Shown here piece after piece: positions 1-6,114 of a stretch of DNA of 6,114 nucleotides (within the stretch, counting starts at the first letter, position 1; each line of letters begins with the position of its first letter). The DNA is from an uncultured Clostridia bacterium (GTDB taxonomy: Bacteria; Bacillota; Clostridia; TANB77; CAG-508), in the NCBI GenBank assembly GCA_947625075.1, contig CANQMY010000071.1:1-6114 (forward strand). Reading direction: 5' to 3'. Position numbers and translations under genes: made by a program. The notes beneath the pieces were generated by a model, which did no database searches, was not told the origin of the DNA, and saw nothing but the letters and a program-made list of their open reading frames with translations.

Positions 1-416
1 TCATTTGTTCCACCAAAAGCTCTTATATAAGCAATACTTTGTGCCATTTCTGTAGTTTTATAATATGTATATGTAACTTCTTGTTTTCTTTTGCCATCTA
101 CTATATCAGGTAAAATATCTCCATTGTTTGTATACTCTTTTCTTATTGTTAAAGTCCAACCATGTCCAGCACAAAATGTGTCACCGTCTGGAATAAATGT
201 ATACATATGACTAGAATATGCTCCTGAATCTGCTGAACCAGCAACAAATTCATCCCCCTTAGGAGAATTATTAGCAGTTGCAATAATTTTATTTAAATTT
301 TCAGAGGTTTCTTCTGTGTGAGAAATATTAAATAACTTTCCAATTTCCACAATACTAGCAATAAAAACTATAACTAAAGCAATTATAGTTAATATTAATT
401 TAAATTTCTTACGCAT
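1..416 (-). CDS. Exported or membrane-anchored surface protein, N-terminal part only; possible thioester-domain-like protein
   Basis: Only the first 138 codons are present; the gene runs off the left edge. The ATG at 416-414 sits 4 nt after a strong GAAAGGAGGT (430-421), which fixes the start. Residues 1-4 (MRKK) are basic and about 6-23 are hydrophobic, so the protein is exported by a signal peptide or held by an N-terminal anchor; I see no clear AxA cleavage site. After a polar linker (about 30-60) comes a segment containing TFCAGHGW, with the only cysteine at C82, and then TTEMAQSIAYIRA with Q125. A Cys in an F/Y-C-x-x-H-G setting followed by a Gln beside an IAYI helix recalls Cys-Gln thioester adhesin domains of Gram-positive surface proteins, but the canonical TQxA motif is not exact, so this is inference. 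It begins 30 bp after the large surface-protein gene on the same strand with no terminator between them, so co-transcription is likely. Export is the firm part of the call; the thioester idea is tentative. Confidence 0.85.
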   Translation of the reverse strand, partial: MRKKFKLILTIIALVIVFIASIVEIGKLFNISHTEETSENLNKIIATANNSPKGDEFVAGSADSGAYSSHMYTFIPDGDTFCAGHGWTLTIRKEYTNNGDILPDIVDGKRKQEVTYTYYKTTEMAQSIAYIRAFGGTN

Positions 417-435
417 TTTTACCTCCTTTCTACAT

Positions 436-453
436 TAAATAAAATTTTATTTA
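436..453. repeat. 18-bp perfect AT-only palindrome over the stop codon of the large gene
   Basis: TAAATAAAATTTTATTTA reads the same on both strands and covers the TAA stop (449-447) and the last codons of the 1487-residue protein. It has no spacer, no G or C, and is not followed by a U-tract on the minus strand (the ribosome-binding site of the next gene follows), so it does not look like a terminator. In sequence this AT-rich it may be chance. Confidence 0.4.
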
Positions 454-3400
454 TTTAATCTTATTTCTAATAATTTATAAATACCAAAAGCAAATAAAGA
501 TATAACTATTAATATGCTTACAGATATTTCTAAAGCTTTCATAATGTTATTTGTATAATTTGCAGATAAACTAATTTGAGCTAATTTTGCTTTACTTTCT
601 TCTAATTGTGTTCTTGATATTTCTTCTATTCCATATTGATTATAAGTACCTCTAATCTCAGAAATATTTGTTATAAGTTCTCCACCTTTTTCATTATTAT
701 TTTTTATTAAAATTAATTTAAGTGTAACAGAATCTCCTGACTTTATTAATTTATTAGATAAACTTGAATTTATTGCTTCATTATTATTATCAATATACCA
801 ATCTTGATTTAATTCAGAAACAAACTCAAGATTATCCTGTATTTTACTTGCAACCTCTGTTACATAACCATCTATATTTCCATCATTTTTTATTTCTATT
901 AAATATTCAATAACAAGTGTTGCATTCTCTATTTTTTTATTATTTACTTGTAAATTAGCAGTATAAGAATTGCAATCAAATGTTTTTGAATTATCGCCAT
1001 CAATAACAGTTATTTTCGATATTTTATTATTTATTGTAATATTAAAGTTTTCAGAATCTATTAATCCTAAATCTAAGTTATAAACGCTTTCTCCATTTAT
1101 AGTTATAACATTTGTTGCTGCAGTATCAGAATTCTCAATAAATTCATTTGTATTAATTTTATTTGCTTCTATAAAATCATTATCTTCATTTTTTGATAAA
1201 TTTCCTGCTTGATAATTTGCAATTTTATAAACTTTACTATCATAATCTGCAATAACAATATATTGACCATTGTATAGATTTTCAAATTTATATTCACCAT
1301 TATCATTAGTAAATACTATAATATCATTTCCATTTTCATCCTTTAAGAAATCTTTTTTGTTAACATCATATAATTTTAATAAAATACTTGACATTCTAGT
1401 TTCATTTTCATCCTGTGCAGAATTACCATTTTCGTCATACCATGCTATTCCAGAAATAGAATATATATTTTCTGCTTCTACTTGTTCTTCATTAGTAATG
1501 ATTGTATTAAAGTTTGAAGTTCCTTGAATTTGTTGATTTATTTTATTAACTGGAAAATCTATATCATTAACTTTTATTTGTATTTCATTTTCTATTTGCT
1601 CTATTTGATCAATACTATCTAAAATATATGGTTTTGCCACAATAGTTACTTTTAAATTTTCACCTGGTTCTACATTTTCCTCTATTGCTGTAGTTAATAT
1701 ATTATTTTCTTTTGTATAAGTTGTATTTCCATTTTTTACAGTATAACTTACTAGCTTTAATTCATCTGGTAATCTATTGAAAATATTAATATTAGCAGTT
1801 TTTTTAGAATCATTTTTTATATTTACATAGTATTCTACTGTATCAGTATCTAACATTTTTTCTATAACATTACTGCTAAAAGTTGCTGAAAAACCTTTTA
1901 AGTCTAAAATTGTGCTACTATATGTATTTGATTTAATATCTTTGTCGGAACCATCATAAGTTGCTTTTGCTACTAAAGAAATTTCTTGACTTGGTTCGTC
2001 TGAATACATAACTTTAGCTGTAAATTCATAATCTGTATAATTTTCTAAAGAATCTATATTATATGTTAAAATTCTTGTTTCTTCGTCATAACTTCCGCCT
2101 TCACAATTTAGTATTTCTATGTATTTTGGAATATTTATAGTTATTTTAACGTTATTAAAATTTGTAGATCCATAAGGTTGTACTGATAATCTATAATTTA
2201 TTTCATCTCCAATTTTTACTTTTTCTTTTGTTTCAAAAGTACTAATTCTCATTTCAAGAGTTGCATCTTGTATTATATTTTCAAATGATGCTGTACTATT
2301 TTCTTTCATGTTTTCTGCTTCTACTTTTGTTCTAAATGTAACTGATTCTTCATTTTCTGAATAATTTTTTACAATATATTCATATTCTACTGTTTCACCG
2401 GGTTCAATCTTTTCAATTTTTTTTGTTAAAGTTGAATCGAATATAAAATAATTATCATAATAATCTTCGTTTTCAACTTTTTCTTCTATATAAAATCTAG
2501 AACTTTCTGGTTTTTCTACTGTTAAAGTAACATTTTCAGCTGTCTTTTTTCCTGTATTTGTTGCACGAACTACATATTTAACATAAGTTCCACTAGCTAT
2601 TTTATCTCCATTTTTTATTTCATCTCCTATATAAAAATCTGATGCTGTTATTTCAGTTCTTATTATAGGAATATTTTGTGTTTCAATACTTAATTTTTTA
2701 GATGAAATTATATTTTTACTTGTTCCTTCTAATGACATATTGTCATAATAAACACTAAATTCTGTATATGCTCTATTTTCATAATCTAGATTTTGTGGCA
2801 CAACTATGTCATAGTTAAATATTATCTTTTGTGCAGGTAATATTTCTGATTTTGCAACAATTAAATAAGATTTTGTATTTTCATTACTTTCTAAAGACCA
2901 ATTATTTGTTTCATTTGACAAATCATAAGTTGCATTTTCTCTATCAGAATAATAAATATCTGCTTCTATTCCTTCTACATTTATTTGCTTAATTATTTTT
3001 GTTGAATATGTAGAATTTAAGTATTGATTACTTTCATCAGTTGATAGTGTTCCTTTTGTTGGTATTCTGCCAAGTATAACTAGACCTTTTGTACTTTCTT
3101 TTAAATTACTTATAACTGTTCCTCTAAGATTTATTTGTTTTTCTTTATCATTTGCTGTAATATTTAATGCCATATCTTCATTTATACTTGTTATAGTTTC
3201 ATTTAAAGTTCCTGAATTTGCTATTATAAAACCTGTAGGAGCAACAATTCTTACTGGTACTTCTGTTGATTTTATTTCGTCTTTAGTTCTTCTATTGGTG
3301 TATTGTAATATTATTTTTTCTTCTGAATTAACAGCTAGATTATCTAAGGTTAAGTCTGCAACTATTTTTATTACTGTTCCTTTTACATTTGGAATTTCAT

Positions 3401-4910
3401 TATATTTTGTTTGGATTCCTTCTAATTTTAAATAAATATCATTTCCTTCTGCATGAAATGTTACAGGTACCAATTCGTCTTCATAAATTAATCTTGCATC
3501 TTTTAAATCAACTTGTTTAATTTGACTTGGTAATCTTATCAATAACTCTGGATTTTTATATAATGCATCTTCTATATTATTTCTTTCTAATGTTGCTGTT
3601 ATTACCACATTTTCATTTTTAACAACTGTTGATAATATGTTTTTGTTTATTACTATACTTGCATTTGATGAAGGTTCTACTAAATTTATTTTATTTTCTA
3701 TATAATTATTTGAAATTTGATTTTTTTCAAGATATCCTAATACATCAATAGGGTTTAATAATTCCGTCATATTCATAATGTCTTGCATTGTATAGTTATA
3801 TTCTGTATTAAAAACTTTTTCTAAATTTAATGATATATATCCTTCTTCAATTGGTTTACTTGTAATAAATGTTAGTCCATAAGATTTAATATTTAATTCC
3901 AAATTTTCTTCGTTTAATATTCCTAATTCTTGATTATTACTATCTATTACTTTTATCCAACCATCTTCACCTAATACATTTTTTAATTCTTCTTTATCTA
4001 ACCATACTTTTCTTGTTAATATTTGATCATTAATTATACTATCTTTAATTTGTATTTCATCAATTAATTCTTTAAATCCAATATTTACTTGATATTTTGT
4101 TTTAAAACTCGTTTCTAATTTATTTTCTGTTCTATTTAAATTAGTATATAAATATCCCTTATTAATTTCCGTGTCTCCTGAAATAACTGTTTCTAATAAA
4201 TTTCCAATTTTTTTACCTACACTATAAGATACTTCTTCTGTTTTTGCTTCAATTTCATTTCCTACAACAGTTTTTGCTGAAACTACTGCAAATGTATTAA
4301 TAATATTTTCTTTTTCACTAGTATTAGTTGCATCTTCATTAATTTGTGAATCATATACATAAGTTACTAAAAATTCATCATTTGAATTCCATTCTATATT
4401 AATATCTTTTTCTAATATAAGATCACTTACTTTTTTATCTTGTTCAGATGCTATTTTACTTATTTCTTCATTATATGATTTATTTATTAATAGTATTTGA
4501 TCTTGATAAGTATATTCTTGTCCAGAAACTATAATTTTACTTGGTTCTTTGTCATTTATTTTTGGCACAAATATTTGTATTGTTTTTTCAAGTATTGGCA
4601 TACTATTTTCTTTAATTCCACTTGATACTAAAAAGCTTATTAATGTTTTATTTTCATATTTTAAATATCTTTTTAATTCTTGTTTAATTGTTGCTTGGGC
4701 ATCTATATTAAAATTAGAATTACTTTCAATTGTTTCTAAAATATTATTTTCTTGATTTAAAATATTTTCTTCATCTATAATATTTTCTTTTATAGTATTT
4801 TCTTCTATAGAGGTTTCATTTGCAGCATAAGCAATAGCTGGTATTGCATTTGTACCAACTAATGTAAATGCTAATAATGTCGATATAATTTTGTTTGAAA
4901 ATTTATGCAT
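447..4910 (-). CDS. Large cell-surface protein with DUF11-like repeats, an SdrD-B-like domain and a C-terminal membrane anchor
   Basis: 1487 residues; ATG at 4910-4908, 5 nt after AAGGAGGG (4923-4916). Residues 1-30 form a signal peptide (basic MHKFSNK, hydrophobic core, likely cleavage near AYAA-NE). Residues 31-75 are an acidic linker. About 76-400 is a beta-rich region I cannot assign to a named family. About 408-560 and 560-740 look like immunoglobulin-like modules. About 745-880, 885-1000 and 1005-1115 resemble DUF11 repeats (for example KIGDEINYRLSV, NVKITINIPKYIEIL). About 1149-1284 is a good SdrD-B-like match: GIAWYDENGNSAQDENE carries the Dx[DN]xN calcium loop (D1159, N1161, N1163, D1167), then TNDNGEYKFENLYNGQY and a closing LDLGL. 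About 1288-1430 is another DUF11-like module (VEYLIEIKNDGNIDGYV-type, then ELNQDWY). Residues 1459-1481 are a transmembrane helix ending in a basic tail. There is no LPxTG, so anchoring is by the helix, not sortase. Only two cysteines are present (C936, C1313). The likely role is an extracellular stalk or adhesin; its ligand is unknown. Confidence 0.96.
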   Translation of the reverse strand: MHKFSNKIISTLLAFTLVGTNAIPAIAYAANETSIEENTIKENIIDEENILNQENNILETIESNSNFNIDAQATIKQELKRYLKYENKTLISFLVSSGIKENSMPILEKTIQIFVPKINDKEPSKIIVSGQEYTYQDQILLINKSYNEEISKIASEQDKKVSDLILEKDINIEWNSNDEFLVTYVYDSQINEDATNTSEKENIINTFAVVSAKTVVGNEIEAKTEEVSYSVGKKIGNLLETVISGDTEINKGYLYTNLNRTENKLETSFKTKYQVNIGFKELIDEIQIKDSIINDQILTRKVWLDKEELKNVLGEDGWIKVIDSNNQELGILNEENLELNIKSYGLTFITSKPIEEGYISLNLEKVFNTEYNYTMQDIMNMTELLNPIDVLGYLEKNQISNNYIENKINLVEPSSNASIVINKNILSTVVKNENVVITATLERNNIEDALYKNPELLIRLPSQIKQVDLKDARLIYEDELVPVTFHAEGNDIYLKLEGIQTKYNEIPNVKGTVIKIVADLTLDNLAVNSEEKIILQYTNRRTKDEIKSTEVPVRIVAPTGFIIANSGTLNETITSINEDMALNITANDKEKQINLRGTVISNLKESTKGLVILGRIPTKGTLSTDESNQYLNSTYSTKIIKQINVEGIEADIYYSDRENATYDLSNETNNWSLESNENTKSYLIVAKSEILPAQKIIFNYDIVVPQNLDYENRAYTEFSVYYDNMSLEGTSKNIISSKKLSIETQNIPIIRTEITASDFYIGDEIKNGDKIASGTYVKYVVRATNTGKKTAENVTLTVEKPESSRFYIEEKVENEDYYDNYFIFDSTLTKKIEKIEPGETVEYEYIVKNYSENEESVTFRTKVEAENMKENSTASFENIIQDATLEMRISTFETKEKVKIGDEINYRLSVQPYGSTNFNNVKITINIPKYIEILNCEGGSYDEETRILTYNIDSLENYTDYEFTAKVMYSDEPSQEISLVAKATYDGSDKDIKSNTYSSTILDLKGFSATFSSNVIEKMLDTDTVEYYVNIKNDSKKTANINIFNRLPDELKLVSYTVKNGNTTYTKENNILTTAIEENVEPGENLKVTIVAKPYILDSIDQIEQIENEIQIKVNDIDFPVNKINQQIQGTSNFNTIITNEEQVEAENIYSISGIAWYDENGNSAQDENETRMSSILLKLYDVNKKDFLKDENGNDIIVFTNDNGEYKFENLYNGQYIVIADYDSKVYKIANYQAGNLSKNEDNDFIEANKINTNEFIENSDTAATNVITINGESVYNLDLGLIDSENFNITINNKISKITVIDGDNSKTFDCNSYTANLQVNNKKIENATLVIEYLIEIKNDGNIDGYVTEVASKIQDNLEFVSELNQDWYIDNNNEAINSSLSNKLIKSGDSVTLKLILIKNNNEKGGELITNISEIRGTYNQYGIEEISRTQLEESKAKLAQISLSANYTNNIMKALEISVSILIVISLFAFGIYKLLEIRLNK

Positions 4911-5022
4911 CTTTTCCCTCCTTAATTTACATAATTTATATTTTTATATTAATTTTAATAAATTATTATTCTATCAATTGTGCCTTATTTATTAAGCTAC
5001 TTTTATACATTTAATCAAATTA

Positions 5023-5051
5023 ATACTAATACTCGAAAAAAATTTTTTCAA
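5023..5051 (-). promoter_or_regulatory. Candidate sigma-A promoter for the leftward surface operon
   Basis: On the minus strand a -35 box TTGAAA (5051-5046, 5 of 6 to consensus) is followed after 17 nt by TAGTAT (5028-5023, 4 of 6, keeping the TAnnnT frame). It would start transcription near 5016 and give a leader of about 105 nt. A rival -10 is TATAAA at 5007-5002, but its -35 is poor. AT-rich DNA gives many such matches, so confidence is modest. Confidence 0.35.
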
Positions 5052-5219
5052 TATTACTTAATTTATAAATTAACAAAACTACCTTCAATTCATTTACGGA
5101 AGCACTTTCTAAGCATTTTATATTAAGTTTATATTACAATTTTGTTGTATTTTTTTATTTTTTTGCTTAAATTTTGCTCTTAAAGTCTTACTTGCGTAAA
5201 TAATTTTTTAAGTAATATT
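5050..5219. repeat. Spaced 12-bp inverted repeat in the divergent region
   Basis: AATATTACTTAA at 5050-5061 is the exact reverse complement of TTAAGTAATATT at 5208-5219, with 146 bp between the arms. The left arm touches the leftward -35 box and overlaps the 16-bp palindrome; the right arm lies about 30 bp upstream of the rightward -35. A TTACTT copy at 5188-5193 also pairs with AAGTAA at 5210-5215. It could be paired sites for one regulator of both units, or chance in AT-rich DNA. Confidence 0.3.
5058..5073. promoter_or_regulatory. 16-bp perfect palindrome, possible operator
   Basis: TTAATTTATAAATTAA is identical on both strands. It ends 6 bp upstream of the candidate -35 box of the leftward operon, a position where a dimeric regulator could act. 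The half-site TTAATTTA also occurs at 4922-4929 and 5219-5226. It contains only A and T, so chance is a real alternative; no regulator gene lies in the window. Confidence 0.3.
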
Positions 5220-5249
5220 TAATTTAAATTTTATTTTTTTCATTTGTAT

Positions 5250-5278
5250 GTAACAATTATTTTTTTTAATCATATAAT
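5250..5278 (+). promoter_or_regulatory. Candidate promoter for the rightward two-gene unit
   Basis: A perfect -10 TATAAT (5273-5278) lies 17 nt after GTAACA (5250-5255, 4 of 6 to the sigma-A -35). Transcription would begin near 5285, leaving a leader of about 20 nt that is mostly ribosome-binding site. The same bases also satisfy the Bacillus sigma-K pattern AC-N16-CATAnnnTA (AC 5253-5254, CATATAATA 5271-5279). Sigma-A is the simpler reading. Confidence 0.5.
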
Positions 5279-5305
5279 ATTATAGTTAATAGGAGGTATG
5301 TATTT

Positions 5306-5854
5306 ATGAATGACAATGATTTAAATGAGATGATTAAAAAAGCTCAATCAATGATTAAAAATAATCAAATCCCAGATGATATTAGGAATTTGATTAATAA
5401 TTTTCAAAATTCAAATAATAACTTTAATAATTCTTATAATTATAATAATAATCAAAATTTTAATAATTCTAATAATCTAAAAAATTACAATAATTCAAAA
5501 TCTTTTAATAATTTATCTAATTCATACAATTCTTATAACTCCAAAAATACAAATAATTATGCAAATTATAATTCTCAAAGTTCTAATCAACCTTTATCGC
5601 CAAATAATAATCAAAATGAAAATAATAATACAAATTCTTCTATTCCAAATATTGATATAGAAACTCTAATGAAAATACAAAATATTATGAATAAAATGAA
5701 AAATTCTGAAAATGATGATATGAGCAAATTACTTTTATCTTTAAAACCTTATTTAAGAGATACTAAAAAAGAAAAAATTGATGAATATATACAATTAATA
5801 AAAATGGGAAAGCTTACACAACTTTTTAATACATCCGGTGGTGATAAAAAATGA
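5306..5854 (+). CDS. Asn-rich low-complexity protein with helical ends, function unknown
   Basis: 182 residues. The ATG at 5306 follows AGGAGGT (5291-5297) by 8 nt; the earlier ATG at 5298 overlaps the ribosome-binding site and is in another frame. Three parts are visible. Residues 1-32 are polar and probably helical (NEMIKKAQSMIKNN, then IPDDIRNLI). Residues 31-110 are low complexity: I count 39 Asn in 80, with Ser, Tyr, Phe and Gln filling the rest, a prion-like composition. Residues 114-173 look like a compact helical domain (ETLMKIQNIMNKM, then KLLLSLKPYLRDTKKEKIDEYIQ and MGKLTQLF). No signal peptide, transmembrane helix or catalytic motif is seen, so it is probably cytoplasmic. The C-terminal style (LKPYL, basic stretch, K-I-D-E-Y helix) recalls small uncharacterised clostridial proteins, from memory only. 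Its stop overlaps the next start as ATGA, so the two products are probably made together. Function is not assigned. Confidence 0.9.
   Translation: MNDNDLNEMIKKAQSMIKNNQIPDDIRNLINNFQNSNNNFNNSYNYNNNQNFNNSNNLKNYNNSKSFNNLSNSYNSYNSKNTNNYANYNSQSSNQPLSPNNNQNENNNTNSSIPNIDIETLMKIQNIMNKMKNSENDDMSKLLLSLKPYLRDTKKEKIDEYIQLIKMGKLTQLFNTSGGDKK
5399..5637 (+). repeat. AAT/AAC-rich low-complexity tract encoding the poly-Asn region
   Basis: The stretch coding for residues about 32-111 is dominated by AAT codons, often in tandem (AATAATAAT-type runs around 5414, 5443 and 5622), mixed with TCT, TAT and TTT codons. Such trinucleotide tracts are prone to in-frame slippage, so length may vary between strains without breaking the frame. 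Confidence 0.7.
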
Positions 5855-6024
5855 ATTTAGCTAACTTTTTTTCTATTAATAATGATGGAAAAATTAATTT
5901 ATTTGGATTTAGCTTATATTCAGATGATCTTTTAATTATAGCTATATTATTTTTTCTTTATTCTCAAAATGTAAATGATAAATATATATATATTGCTTTA
6001 TTTTTATTACTTTTAAGTAAATAA
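5851..6024 (+). CDS. 57-residue small membrane protein, function unknown
   Basis: Short gene read directly from the bases after the Asn-rich gene. ATG at 5851 overlaps the previous TGA in an ATGA, typical of translational coupling; a weak G-rich site GGTGGTG (5837-5843) lies 7 nt upstream. The frame stays open for 57 codons and ends in TAA at 6022-6024, immediately against the terminator hairpin. The product starts polar (MNLANFFSINNDGKINLFGF), then SLYSDD, a hydrophobic segment at about 27-37 (LLIIAILFFLY), a polar turn SQNVNDK and a second hydrophobic segment at about 46-55 (YIALFLLLL). Both segments are short for full membrane spans, so a hairpin or amphipathic membrane association is possible. 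Position, coupling and terminator support a real gene; I recall similar DDLLII-type micro-proteins in Clostridia next to helical partners, but have not searched. Confidence 0.8.
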   Translation: MNLANFFSINNDGKINLFGFSLYSDDLLIIAILFFLYSQNVNDKYIYIALFLLLLSK

Positions 6025-6067
6025 TCGCTATTGTATAAATAATTTAGTACAATAGCGATTATTTTTT
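6019..6067 (+). terminator. Rho-independent terminator of the rightward unit
   Basis: AATCGCTATTGTA (6023-6035) pairs perfectly with TACAATAGCGATT (6048-6060), a 13-bp stem that extends by four A-T/T-A pairs to 6019 and 6064. The 12-nt loop is 6036-6047. Six T follow at 6062-6067, then more T-rich sequence. The base of the stem includes the TAA stop of the 57-residue gene. It could act in both directions if a convergent gene lies to the right. Confidence 0.92.
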
Positions 6068-6073
6068 ATTATT

Positions 6074-6114
6074 TTATTTACTTTTCTTTAAAGTATTCTT
6101 TATTTCATTTATTT
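6074..6114 (-). CDS. Possible C-terminal tail of a convergent gene (12 codons)
   Basis: On the minus strand one frame from the right edge is open and reads INEIKNTLKKSK before a TAA at 6076-6074; the other two frames stop at once. The stop lies about 10 nt before the shared hairpin, a usual place for a bidirectional terminator. Twelve codons are too few to distinguish this from chance, and no product can be suggested. Confidence 0.22.
   Translation of the reverse strand, partial: INEIKNTLKKSK

Larger units (their letters stand above)
4911..5305. other. 395-bp divergent intergenic region
   Basis: This gap separates the start of the leftward surface operon from the start of the rightward Asn-rich gene. 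I found no ORF with a ribosome-binding site in it. It contains one candidate promoter per direction, a 16-bp palindrome (5058-5073), a 12-bp inverted repeat (5050-5061 with 5208-5219), A/T tracts (5036-5048, 5150-5164) likely to bend DNA, and the two ribosome-binding sites at its ends (4923-4916 minus, 5291-5297 plus). No recognisable riboswitch or T-box is visible in the roughly 105-nt leader of the leftward operon. Confidence 0.8.

Noticed and set aside
1270..1527. 85-codon open frame on the plus strand inside the large gene
   Set aside because: It is antisense to the coding DUF11/SdrD-B region, has no convincing ribosome-binding site, and its composition (Ser/Phe/Leu-rich) is what reverse reading of an AT-rich gene gives.
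4549..4755. 68-codon open frame on the plus strand inside the large gene
   Set aside because: Antisense to the N-terminal part of the surface protein, no ribosome-binding site, hydrophobic composition explained by the opposite strand.
4911..5016. Riboswitch or attenuator in the leader of the surface operon
   Set aside because: The leader is almost entirely A/T with no stable stem-loop and no conserved riboswitch or T-box motif that I can see.
5135..5164. Hairpin TACAA-N5-TTGTA followed by T-rich tract, terminator-like on the plus strand
   Set aside because: The stem is only 5 bp with one G-C pair and there is no plus-strand gene upstream for it to terminate.
5298..5300. Alternative ATG just upstream of the Asn-rich gene
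   Set aside because: It abuts the AGGAGGT ribosome-binding site, leaving no spacing, and is out of frame with the gene.
5399..5637. CRISPR-like or tandem repeat array
   Set aside because: The repetition is irregular AAT-codon low complexity in one reading frame, with no constant repeat unit and no spacers.

Overview
The window is very AT-rich, with Firmicutes-type ribosome-binding sites (AAGGAGGG, GAAAGGAGGT, AGGAGGT) and low-GC codon use. This points to a low-GC Clostridia-type Gram-positive, probably a gut or related uncultured lineage. The assignment rests on composition and protein style, not on a marker gene. There are no rRNAs, tRNAs, CRISPR arrays or mobile elements.

Layout: two divergent transcription units share a 395-bp intergenic region (4911-5305). 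Leftward (minus strand) lies a 1487-residue secreted, membrane-anchored surface protein (4910-447), with a signal peptide, several DUF11-like beta-sandwich modules, one SdrD-B-like calcium-binding module and a C-terminal transmembrane helix. It is followed 30 bp later by the start of a second exported protein (416 to beyond base 1) with a C82 / Q125 arrangement that might be a thioester-adhesin domain. Nothing that looks like a terminator separates them, so they are probably one cell-surface operon.

Rightward (plus strand) lies a 182-residue protein (5306-5854) with helical ends around an extremely Asn-rich, prion-like centre. It overlaps by ATGA a 57-residue protein with two short hydrophobic segments (5851-6024), which was found by reading past the first stop. 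A strong hairpin terminator (6019-6067) starts inside the last codons of the small gene. The last ~40 bases may hold the C-terminal tail of a convergent gene.

The intergenic region holds a candidate promoter for each direction, a perfect 16-bp palindrome beside the leftward -35 box, and a 12-bp inverted repeat with one arm near each promoter. The rightward promoter fits sigma-A and also the loose mother-cell sigma-K pattern. The most unusual part is the coupled Asn-rich / micro-membrane pair, whose function I cannot name. The family statements below come from memory of sequence style, not from a search.
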